Source: Acidobacteriota bacterium (lineage in GTDB: Bacteria > Acidobacteriota > Terriglobia > Acidiferrales > UBA7541). Taken from it: a stretch of 49,290 bases of DNA. Location: positions 1 through 49,290 of the forward strand of contig QHYU01000162.1 of NCBI GenBank assembly GCA_003224235.1, read 5' to 3'. Under the pieces are notes generated by a model. The model searched no databases. It saw nothing but the letters and a program-made list of their open reading frames with translations, and was not told where the DNA came from. The position numbers and the translations under genes were made by a program. Below are positions 17,090 to 24,417 of this stretch, piece after piece. Numbering within the stretch: the first letter of the stretch is position 1; every line of letters starts with the position of its first letter.

Positions 17090-17117
17090 GGCTGGCGGAA
17101 GGCCCGCCAGCCTTTTT
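17090..17117 (+). terminator. Intrinsic terminator of TonB receptor 1
   Basis: A perfect 9-bp GC-rich stem, GGCTGGCGG (17090-17098) with CCGCCAGCC (17104-17112), a 5-nt loop, and five T bases at 17113-17117. It lies 17 bp after the receptor stop codon. Confidence 0.9.
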
Positions 17118-17451
17118 GGTCACTGTTCGAGGGATTGCTTTTCGTCGCGGAGGACCAGGCCGCCAGCGCCATCCAGGCTGTGCGAAAAACGTTTCCTTCT
17201 TTTCCAAAGACGCTCATCACTTTACCCGTTGGTTCAGCAGAATTGTTCCTGTAAAACGTCCATCACACTAAATGGGGAATGCCCGCCGAATCATGGACGG
17301 TGCTTTTGACTTCAGGTTCGGCGGTCCAGAAATGCGGTTCGTCCCAGAAACGGAACTCATTAGAATCCATAAATTATCACCTTGTTAAATCACTTACGCT
17401 ATACTATCCTGCTTATGCAGGGCCTGAAATCCCGTCGAGTAGGAGTCGAAA
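17118..17451. other. Gene-free stretch before the DUF2235 gene
   Basis: No frame here has coding character. The last 80 bp are AT-rich compared with the surroundings and include TATACT at 17400-17405, a possible -10 element for the DUF2235 gene, but no -35 at good spacing is evident (TTGTTA at 17382-17387 is only 12 bp away). Confidence 0.4.
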
Positions 17452-18567
17452 ATGGCAAAAAACATAGTGATCTGCTGCGACGGTACTGGCAATCAGTTTG
17501 GCGAACAGAACTCTAATGTCGTGAAGCTCTACCAGACGCTGGTCAGCAATGCGTCTCAGATCCCCTACTACCACCCTGGCGTTGGCACAATGGGTACACG
17601 AAATGCGCTCACATCAATTGGCGAGTGGTGGACACGGAAAATCGGCCTCGCGTTCGGCTACGGAATTTCTGACAATATCGCAGACGCCTACCAGTTCCTG
17701 ATGCGCGCATTTGAGCCTGGTGACCAGGTTTACGTCTTCGGATTCAGCCGTGGGGCTTACACGGCCCGCGCCCTCTGCGGGATGCTTCACGTCGTTGGGC
17801 TGCTGACCGAGGGCAACGAAGGCCTGATCCCTTATGCCATCCGGATGATCAAGCGCAAGAAAATCGACTTCGCGGTCGCTGGCGACTTCAAAAAGACCTT
17901 TTCACGCGATTGCAAACCGCATTTCGTGGGCGTGTGGGATACCGTCAGTTCAGTGGGATGGGTCTACAACGCCGTTCATTTCCCATTCACCCGAGCCACA
18001 AAGAATCCGGATTTTCACATTGTCCGCCACGCGGTTTCCATTGATGAGCGCCGGGCATTTTTCCGCGAAAACTCGTTCGGTGCGCCGCACGACCCCCAAC
18101 AGGACATATTAGAGGTCTGGTTTGCGGGGGTGCATTCGGATGTGGGTGGCAGCTACCCGGAATCGGAGAGCCAACTCTCAGAGATTGCTTTGCGATGGAT
18201 GTTGGATGAGGCGGAGCTTGCGGGTCTGAAGGTTGACCCGTACCGGAAGGCTGACCTCCTCGGGGGCAAGCCGCCCAACGTTGCGCCCGATCCTTCTACG
18301 AAAAACCAGCACGAATCGCTTCACGGCTTGTGGTGGATCGCCGAGCTGTGGCCGAAGGTGGTTCACGTACAGACCCCTCAGGGGACGTGGAAGAAGTCGA
18401 TTGGCGCGAACTTTGCTCGGCGGCGCCGGATTTCACCCGACTCGCTCGTCCACGAATCCGTGGAGCAGCGACTGACGAGCGCCAGTCTTGCCTACAAGCC
18501 AAGCAATTTGCCTCCGCAGCTCCGCATCGTCAGAGACCGCCGCGCGAGCCGAGCCGCATCGGTGTGA
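17452..18567 (+). CDS. DUF2235 alpha/beta hydrolase (Tle1-like phospholipase fold)
   Basis: A 371-residue protein opening with IVICCDGTGNQFGEQNSNV, the DUF2235 signature. The nucleophile elbow GFSRG is at 97-101 with Ser99. Likely acid and base partners are D163 in VGVWDTVSSVG and H228 in GVHSDVGGSY. DUF2235 includes type VI secretion lipase effectors (Tle1) and many free-standing hydrolases of unknown substrate. No signal peptide is visible, so cytoplasmic or specially secreted. ATG 17452 has AGGAG 7 nt upstream. No type VI genes are in the window. It converges on a small lipoprotein gene 56 bp away; Tle effectors often have periplasmic immunity lipoproteins, but here the two are on opposite strands, so pairing is only a thought. 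Confidence 0.85.
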   Translation: MAKNIVICCDGTGNQFGEQNSNVVKLYQTLVSNASQIPYYHPGVGTMGTRNALTSIGEWWTRKIGLAFGYGISDNIADAYQFLMRAFEPGDQVYVFGFSRGAYTARALCGMLHVVGLLTEGNEGLIPYAIRMIKRKKIDFAVAGDFKKTFSRDCKPHFVGVWDTVSSVGWVYNAVHFPFTRATKNPDFHIVRHAVSIDERRAFFRENSFGAPHDPQQDILEVWFAGVHSDVGGSYPESESQLSEIALRWMLDEAELAGLKVDPYRKADLLGGKPPNVAPDPSTKNQHESLHGLWWIAELWPKVVHVQTPQGTWKKSIGANFARRRRISPDSLVHESVEQRLTSASLAYKPSNLPPQLRIVRDRRASRAASV

Positions 18568-18623
18568 CGACAACCGGTGGCATCGAGCCGGCGGAAGATG
18601 CCGAAGGCAGGAGCGTTCGAAGG

Positions 18624-19157
18624 TCACTGGATCAGATCCGCTTGATATTGCCAAGCTTCAATAGAATACTCCGACTCCGGAGTGTCTTTAAAAAGATGTA
18701 GTCTAATCAGCGCAGAATGTTTTTTTGAGAATTTGGCCTTGCAAACTATCTCAGCATGGGTTCCTACTAGACTAGCCAACCCCTGCATCTTGCCTGCTAC
18801 TAGCTCAGCCATTGTTATCGTTTTCACAGTCACACTTAACACGGAATAACTCTTAAAATCACCGAACTCTTTGGTCATCCGCTCAAAACCATCCGCGGCA
18901 AACTTTCTCTTGGTTTCACGCAGCATATCCGCGCTCCCCGCTGGCAGGTCCGCGCTGTCTGCAGGAGAGACATAAGAAGAGAATTCTTCTATTTTTCCAA
19001 CGTCCTTTGACTTGACGGCGTCGAAATATTTTTCAAGGAACTTCTGGCAATCGATGGGAACAGATGCGGCAGGCTCCGACGGGCTCTTGCCACAGCCAAA
19101 GCAAAACCATCCAAGGAATAGCGTAAGCATTGCGGCATGTTTAGTTCGGTTACTCAT
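18624..19157 (-). CDS. Small lipoprotein of unknown function
   Basis: A 177-residue protein with a lipoprotein signal peptide and lipobox Cys22 (GWFCFGC then GKSPSEP). The mature part begins with a Pro/Ser/Ala linker and a helical stretch (CQKFLEKYFDAVKSKD), then a mixed alpha/beta region, resembling small NTF2- or DUF4864-like lipoproteins in layout, though I cannot confirm the family. The ATG at 19157 has AGGGA about 6 nt upstream. It faces the DUF2235 hydrolase and lies downstream of the repeat element at 19286-19455 on the same side. Codon use is less GC-rich than its neighbours, which may mean recent acquisition. Confidence 0.7.
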   Translation of the reverse strand: MSNRTKHAAMLTLFLGWFCFGCGKSPSEPAASVPIDCQKFLEKYFDAVKSKDVGKIEEFSSYVSPADSADLPAGSADMLRETKRKFAADGFERMTKEFGDFKSYSVLSVTVKTITMAELVAGKMQGLASLVGTHAEIVCKAKFSKKHSALIRLHLFKDTPESEYSIEAWQYQADLIQ

Positions 19158-19285
19158 GATTTTCCCTAAAAGCTACATAACTATCCCGATCGTGGCCCGG
19201 AAGGCCTCATCTGTCAAGAGCACTTGAGCGCCTGGGTTCCTGGTCGCTGGCAGTAAGCTGAAGCGGGTGCTAAAAGTTCTTCTCT

Positions 19286-19455
19286 TAACGGCCTGCTGAA
19301 AAACTCATCATGTCGTCATTCCGAGGAGCCCCCTCGACTTCGCTCGGGACAGGCTCTGGCGACGAGGAATCTCTGTAAGTGCTTGATTTCGGGAGCAGAG
19401 AGACTCCTCGCTTCGCTCGGAATGACAGATTGAAACCTTTCTCAGCAACCTGTTA
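19286..19455. mobile_element. MITE-like element with terminal and nested inverted repeats
   Basis: The 170-bp unit is bounded by TAACGGCCTGCTGAAAAA (19286-19303) and TTTCTCAGCAACCTGTTA (19438-19455), imperfect inverted repeats matching at 14 of 18 positions. Inside is a second, perfect 11-bp pair: GTCATTCCGAG (19315-19325) and CTCGGAATGAC (19416-19426). It has no coding capacity and no clear target duplication. The inner motif recurs at 21.6 kb and in part at 26.9 kb. It fits a non-autonomous mobile repeat, although no transposase is in the window to mobilise it. The rest of 19158-19687 has no gene. Confidence 0.6.
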
Positions 19456-19687
19456 CAGTAAGTGACTCGGGAAGGTGGACAAAGACCTACCGACCAGTGA
19501 CATTCTTATGATAGATGAAGTTATTGCGGAAACGATTGTAGCGCCACGTCTCCGCACCATTGTACTGGTAGCGTCAAATCGGCGGATAGCCCGTTAATCG
19601 TCCAAGGGTCAGGTCTTCATAAGTGAAATGATGGTTTAACGATGATTGATAAGTGTTCATCGCATTCGTAGCGTATGGGCGAAGAAG

Positions 19688-20287
19688 CTACGGTCCGTCA
19701 AGTTTGAAAACATGACCTCCCACGCAATCTAGTGTGAACGGCTTTGACTTCCTCCAAGAACGAAGCGGAGGAAGGGCCGCAAGCTTGACGGAAACGAGGA
19801 CAGACTTGCCTTCCCAGACTTCGGTTTTGACGGTGTTAGGCGCAATTAACTGGAAGTCAGCCTTGGAAATCCCCGCCTCAAAGAAGTAGTCGTCAAGTGT
19901 GCGCACCGTTTTGTCCTTTCGGCTCAAAAACTGAGTGGGCGCATGCCACGCTTGGTGACCCCCCGAGCTGGTCAGGCTAAAGACGAAATATTGCGAGTCA
20001 GGTGTCCATTCAGCTTTCACAACTCCGAAACCGTGTTCGCTATCGGCCGAGGAGTAGTCAAGAGAACATGCAATCTTGCCGTCGTTGGACTGAAACTCAA
20101 TTCTGCTTTCATATTCGGCACGCCCAGCCTCTTTGCCAACGGGCACAATCACAACGCGCGCGCCGCCATCCGGGGCCTTATATTGTCGTTCTCTATCGGG
20201 GTGCTTGGCTAGTTGCGCGGTTTCTGCTGGCCCCTCAGCCGCCGCCACGGAAACCATAACAACAAAGAGTAAAAGGGATGTTTTCAT
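19688..20287 (-). CDS. Small exported protein of unknown function
   Basis: The ATG at 20287 is preferred over one at 20395 because it begins a signal peptide (MKTSLLLFVVMVSVAAAEGP); the longer version would bury it. The 199-residue product has a mature part of beta-strand character with KAPDGGARVVIVPVG and EWTPDSQYFVFSLTSSGG, the latter recalling a single beta-propeller-like blade found in WD40/PD40-type proteins. I do not recognise the family. It stands alone on the minus strand next to repeat-rich, gene-poor DNA. Confidence 0.65.
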   Translation of the reverse strand: MKTSLLLFVVMVSVAAAEGPAETAQLAKHPDRERQYKAPDGGARVVIVPVGKEAGRAEYESRIEFQSNDGKIACSLDYSSADSEHGFGVVKAEWTPDSQYFVFSLTSSGGHQAWHAPTQFLSRKDKTVRTLDDYFFEAGISKADFQLIAPNTVKTEVWEGKSVLVSVKLAALPPLRSWRKSKPFTLDCVGGHVFKLDGP

Positions 20288-21068
20288 TTTCGGCTGAACC
20301 CAGAGTATAAGCCAACAGGACGAGCGAGAGTAGCCCGAAGCACCCGCAGCTGCTTGTACGACGGCGTTGAGATTCAGGGAGGATATTGAAATCAAGTTTT
20401 AACGTCACGGGAGGAGACCCGTCTCCCCATAACGCAACCGCTTTCAATTGGTGGGTAAGTCGGCATCTCGTCCAAGTGCCTCAGCCACTGCCGGCAAACA
20501 CTCGGAGATGGAAGAGTAGCGTTACACAGTCATGTGGCTCTGACCCGCCTGATGGATTCCTAGTGTGAAGGTCCTGAACTGCAAGTATACGATTTTCTCG
20601 CGACTTCCTTGCGCGTTTTGCGCATTTTCTTTTGTCGTAGCGCAGTTTCCTGTTGACGACTACTCCTGGCGAGGTAACATGAGGTGCAAAGCCCGCCAAG
20701 AGCTTTGCAGAAGCGCGACTCTTACATCATGACGCTCTGCCTCGTCTCAGCGACCGACCCCTACGGCGTGACGGTTTCCTGCACGCCCGCGCTGGCAAGC
20801 TGTTTAGATTCCGCACTTGCGAAAAATGCTTCCGCAAACCCTGTGGAATCCGCAGTTACAAAATCATTGGACTTAAAGTCTCATGAAATCAACACTTGCA
20901 GAAAATGTGGGGGTTCCCCCCTCCTTTGCTTCCATCATCTCGTTTGCTTCCTTCGCTTCCGCTTTCTCTCCTTGGCCTCCTTCGCTTCCTGTTTATCGGT
21001 GTTCATCCGTGTTCATCTGTGGTTTCAACTATTGCCTTTTGCTTCTCACCTTTTGCCTGAGGTCTTCT
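20288..21068. other. Gene-poor stretch, no supported CDS
   Basis: About 780 bp with no frame that shows coding character. Open frames at 20684-21100 and the 5' part of 20883-21557 translate into low-complexity Phe/Ser/Ala-rich peptides and are not accepted. The segment about 20930-20990 is pyrimidine-rich with repeats of CTTCGCTTCC type, followed by a short tandem repeat (20999-21018). This looks like eroded intergenic or repeat DNA. Confidence 0.5.
20999..21018 (+). repeat. Short tandem repeat upstream of the Cys/His small protein
   Basis: Two adjacent 10-bp copies, GTGTTCATCC and GTGTTCATCT, differing at one base and followed by GTGG. It lies in the pyrimidine-rich tract 50 bp before the start of the next gene. 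Confidence 0.5.
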
Positions 21069-21557
21069 ATGTCACCCAAGCCCAAACAGAAACAAGATAA
21101 CCGCTGCCAACACACCACTGTCGACGGCCGCCGCTGCCGCATGCCTCGCCGGAACGACGACTCATCGCTCTGCCTCGATCACTGGCAGCGCGAGCAGCAG
21201 CTTTACGCTGGAAGCGTGGATGCCGAAACTCTCGCCGCCGAACTCCTCGGCTCGTTCAAGGACTTCAAGACCACCACGGCGGTCAATCATGCCCTGGGAA
21301 AACTCTTTGCTCTGCTGGCCAAGAATCTGATTCCCGTGCGCAACGCCGCTGTTCTCGCCTACATCGGCCAATTGCTTCTGCATAGCCTATCGGGCGTTAA
21401 GAACGAGACCATGCGGAGTCGTGGACCGGACGCCTGGCTGCAGATCATCCGGCGCGCGTTGCAGAATGAGCCGCGCAAGCCCGCAACGTCTCAATTAACA
21501 AAAACGATTCCCCAGGCAGCTACACCGCCTGAGGAGGAAACCAGTGTCCCGAGTTAG
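21069..21557 (+). CDS. Small protein with N-terminal Cys/His motif, unknown function
   Basis: Start ATG 21069 is chosen (162 aa): a GAGG site precedes it and the upstream extension of the frame is low-complexity repeat translation. Residues 13-38 contain C13, H15, C23, C35 and H38 in a basic context (CQHTTVDGRRCRMPRR), which could bind a metal ion. The rest is helical (NHALGKLFALLAKNLIPVRNAAVLAY region) and ends in a disordered Thr/Pro tail. I recall similar small hypothetical proteins from acidobacteria but know no function. The strong basic patch would suit nucleic acid binding; that is inference. Confidence 0.6.
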   Translation: MSPKPKQKQDNRCQHTTVDGRRCRMPRRNDDSSLCLDHWQREQQLYAGSVDAETLAAELLGSFKDFKTTTAVNHALGKLFALLAKNLIPVRNAAVLAYIGQLLLHSLSGVKNETMRSRGPDAWLQIIRRALQNEPRKPATSQLTKTIPQAATPPEEETSVPS

Positions 21558-21630
21558 AGAGGCGGCAGATGCCGGCCTGAAGGTCGGCGCTACATGTGCG
21601 CATCCGTGCGGTCAGAGGGATCTCTCTGAG

Positions 21631-21656
21631 AGATTCCTCGCTACGCTCGGAATGAC
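21631..21656 (+). repeat. Partial copy of the inner motif of the 19.3-kb element
   Basis: AGATTCCTCGCTACGCTCGG followed by AATGAC matches the right inner arm at 19402-19426 except at a few bases. The left arm is missing. It sits in the 190-bp gap before the amidase and, translated, gives the repeat peptide SERFLATLGMT, so the amidase frame should not be extended through it. Confidence 0.6.
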
Positions 21657-21747
21657 AATGGTCGAGCATAATTATGACAAGAAGGCGGTTGGCTCGAACG
21701 GATCGCCCGTTTGCCGTCTCGGCTCGGCGTGTTACACTCTGCCTCCG

Positions 21748-23229
21748 ATGCCGCAGCCTTCCAGAGGAGTGAGCGACTTGGTTTTTCTTTCCGCCGCTGA
21801 GTTGGGGGAAAGCATTCGACGCAAACGGGTTTCGCCGGTCGAGGTAGTGGAGGCCCACCTCGCTCAAATTGATCGGCTAAATCCGCAGCTCAACGCCATT
21901 GTGTCGCTCGACCGTGAGGGGGCACTTGCCGCGGCGCGACGGGCAGAGCTAGCAGTGATGCGCGGCGACGGGCTGGGGCCGCTGCACGGCGTCCCGGTGA
22001 CGATCAAAAGCTCGATTGACTCGGCAGGGTTGCGCTGCGAAGCGGGAACAAGACTGCGTGCCGGCTATGTGCCCGCTGGGGATGCGCCCGTAGTTGCGCG
22101 GCTAAAAGCCGCCGGCGCGATCGTCTTGGGGAACACCAACGTCCCTGAGCTGCTCATGGCCTGGGAAACCGACAATACTCTTTACGGCCGGACCAACAAT
22201 CCCTGGGACCTCGCGCGCACGCCTGGGGGTTCGAGCGGGGGTGAAGCGGCGGCGATTGCCGCGGGCTGCTCGGTGGCAGGCGTCGGCAGCGATGGTGGCG
22301 GCTCGATTCGTGTTCCCGCGCACTTCAGCGGCATCTGCGGGCTCAAGCCCACGCCCGGCCGCATTCCGTCCACCGGCCATTTCCCGCCCTCTCTTGGACC
22401 GTTTGCGCTGCTCGGAGTAGTGGGACCGATGGCGCGAACCGCGCATGACCTGAAAATCCTGTTCGAGGTGATGGCCGGTCCTGATGATGGCGATGTTTGC
22501 GCAGCGCCGGTACCCTTCCGCGCGGTGCAAGAGGCCGATTTGCGCCGCGTGCGAGTCGGCTATTTCGAGGACGATGGTATAACGCCAGTCACGCCCGAGA
22601 CGCGCGCGGCTGTCCGCGCCGCTGCCAAGGCTCTCGAGCAGCAGGGATTCAATGTACAGCCCTTCCGGCCGGAGGGACTTGAAGACATGCGGCATCTCTG
22701 GTGGACATTCTTTGGGCGAACTGGCCGGCTCCTGCTCGATCCCATGCTGGAAGGGCATGAGTCTGAATTGACCCCCATCTTGAAGGAATTCATTGAGGTT
22801 GTGGCCGCCGAGCCTCCGCTGACCCTGGAACGCTTGCTGCATACATGGCTGGAACGCGATCAGTGCCGCACCCGTCTACTGATGCAAATGCGGCAATTTC
22901 CGGTGTTGCTCTGCCCGGTTTGCTCGATTCCGGCGTTCCGCCATGGCGAGCGCGCCTGGAAAGTGGATGGCCAAAGCGTCGGGTATTTGGATGCCATGCG
23001 CTATGCGCAGTGGGTCAATCTTACGGGAAATCCCGCAGCGGTGGTCCCTGCGGGCCGGTCGCCGGAGGGCCTGCCCATCGGGGTGCAAATCGTTGGCAGG
23101 CCGCACGAGGAGGAAGTGATCCTCGCGATCGCGGAGAAAATCGAGTCGGCCCTGGGCGGCCGGCAGAGGCCGCCGTCAGCCACGGCGACCATTGACTCGC
23201 GCCGCTCGGATGCGCATCTTGGGAGGTAA
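21748..23229 (+). CDS. Amidase signature family hydrolase
   Basis: A 493-residue enzyme with the full amidase signature: Lys87 in VTIKSSID, the GGSSGG loop at 160-165 supplying the cis-Ser, and nucleophile Ser186 in SDGGGSIRVP. It should hydrolyse a carboxamide by the Ser-cisSer-Lys mechanism. The substrate is not predictable; GatA is a relative, but no gatB or gatC is nearby, so a catabolic amidase is more likely. No signal peptide. ATG 21748 is used; a TTG at 21778 has a better-spaced AGAGGAG site and would start just before VFLSAAELG, so the true start may be 10 residues further in. It is the first gene of a close plus-strand trio with phosphofructokinase (13-bp gap) and GH31. Confidence 0.88.
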   Translation: MPQPSRGVSDLVFLSAAELGESIRRKRVSPVEVVEAHLAQIDRLNPQLNAIVSLDREGALAAARRAELAVMRGDGLGPLHGVPVTIKSSIDSAGLRCEAGTRLRAGYVPAGDAPVVARLKAAGAIVLGNTNVPELLMAWETDNTLYGRTNNPWDLARTPGGSSGGEAAAIAAGCSVAGVGSDGGGSIRVPAHFSGICGLKPTPGRIPSTGHFPPSLGPFALLGVVGPMARTAHDLKILFEVMAGPDDGDVCAAPVPFRAVQEADLRRVRVGYFEDDGITPVTPETRAAVRAAAKALEQQGFNVQPFRPEGLEDMRHLWWTFFGRTGRLLLDPMLEGHESELTPILKEFIEVVAAEPPLTLERLLHTWLERDQCRTRLLMQMRQFPVLLCPVCSIPAFRHGERAWKVDGQSVGYLDAMRYAQWVNLTGNPAAVVPAGRSPEGLPIGVQIVGRPHEEEVILAIAEKIESALGGRQRPPSATATIDSRRSDAHLGR

Positions 23230-23242
23230 AAAAGAAGAGGTG

Positions 23243-24412
23243 ATGGCCACGGGAAAAACCATCGGGATTCTGACAGGTGGAGGGGACGTCCCCGGTCTGA
23301 ACTCAGTCATCAAGTCGGTGGTGTACCGCGCCACCGAGATGGGCTGGCGCGTGATCGGCATCCGCAAAGGCTGGGAAGGCCTGACGCACATGAATCCCGC
23401 GGCGGAGAATGACCAGACCTATCTCCGCCCGCTCACCCGCGAGAATACGCGCACCATCGACCGCACCGGCGGCACGGTCCTGCATACCTCGCGCACCAAC
23501 CCGAAACGCATAGCCAAAGACAAAGTCCCCGCGCACATATCGCCGGCGGAATTGGAAAAGCTGCCGTTCGACGGCAAGTACTACGACTTCACCTCGGTCG
23601 TGCTGCGGAATCTGCAGAAGCTGGAGATCGGCTGCCTGATCACCATCGGCGGGGACGATACTCTCAGTTTCTCGTCGCGGCTACACGCCGCCGGCATGCC
23701 GCTGATCGCCATCCCCAAGACGATGGACAACGATGTGCAAGGCACCGAGTATTGCATCGGTTTCTCTACGGCGATCACGCGCGCCAAGGAACTCATCACC
23801 CGGCAGCGCACTACCCTCGGCTCGCACGAACGCATCGGCATCTTCCGCATGTTCGGCCGGGACGCGGGCTTTACCGCCCTTTACACGGCCTACGTCACCT
23901 CCACGCGCTGCCTGATTCCCGAGTACCCGTTTGAGATGGACCGCCTGGTCAAGCTTCTGCTCGAAGACAAGCGCAACAATCTGAGCAATTATGCGCTGGT
24001 GGTGGTCTCCGAGGGAGCCATCTGGAAGGAAGGGCAGGTCGACGAGTATGGCGAGGCCGATGCCTACGGCCATCGCAAGAAAGTGGACATCGGCCACGCC
24101 CTGGCGGAAGAGATCCGCCGGAGGACGGGTGTGGAGACCATGTCCAGCGACCTGACCTACGACCTCCGCAGCGGTGACCCGGATGCGGTCGACCAGATGG
24201 TGGCCATCACGTTTGCCAATACCGCGCTCGACCTGGTTCGCGACGGCGTGACCGGCCGGATGGTGGGCGTGCGCAACGGCTGCTATGCCGAGATGCCGCT
24301 TCCCGACGCATCCCGCGGAGCTCGCAGGGTGGACGTCGCCCGCCTCTACAATACCGAGCGCTACCGCCCCAACTACGCTGCGAAGCTCGGCACGCCGCTC
24401 TTCTTCAGTTGA
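23243..24412 (+). CDS. Phosphofructokinase, probably pyrophosphate-dependent
   Basis: A 389-residue PFKA-superfamily enzyme that phosphorylates fructose 6-phosphate. GGGDVPGLN at 12-20 is the phosphate loop, PKTMDND at 158-164 holds the catalytic base Asp162, and FGRDAGFTALYTAY at 204-217 binds sugar phosphate. Two positions that separate phosphoryl donors read as the PPi type: the second Asp of GGDDT (136-140), where ATP enzymes have Gly, and Lys159, where they have Gly. PPi as donor, making the step reversible, is therefore likely. ATG 23243 has GAAGAGG upstream; an in-frame ATG at 23192 lies inside the amidase and is rejected. Glucose released by the adjacent alpha-glucosidase would feed this step. 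Confidence 0.88.
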   Translation: MATGKTIGILTGGGDVPGLNSVIKSVVYRATEMGWRVIGIRKGWEGLTHMNPAAENDQTYLRPLTRENTRTIDRTGGTVLHTSRTNPKRIAKDKVPAHISPAELEKLPFDGKYYDFTSVVLRNLQKLEIGCLITIGGDDTLSFSSRLHAAGMPLIAIPKTMDNDVQGTEYCIGFSTAITRAKELITRQRTTLGSHERIGIFRMFGRDAGFTALYTAYVTSTRCLIPEYPFEMDRLVKLLLEDKRNNLSNYALVVVSEGAIWKEGQVDEYGEADAYGHRKKVDIGHALAEEIRRRTGVETMSSDLTYDLRSGDPDAVDQMVAITFANTALDLVRDGVTGRMVGVRNGCYAEMPLPDASRGARRVDVARLYNTERYRPNYAAKLGTPLFFS

Positions 24413-24417
24413 GTCTG

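Noticed and set aside
17452-18567. Part of a type VI secretion locus
   Set aside because: No VgrG, Hcp, PAAR or other type VI gene is present in the window.
20999-21018. Start of a CRISPR array
   Set aside because: Only two 10-bp adjacent copies with no spacers and no cas genes.
20684-21100. Possible small Cys-containing gene before the Cys/His protein
   Set aside because: Low-complexity Phe/Ser/Leu translation through pyrimidine repeats and no ribosome site at the GTG.
21544-21747. N-terminal extension of the amidase
   Set aside because: The extension translates a dispersed repeat (SERFLATLGMT) and precedes the normal amidase beginning.
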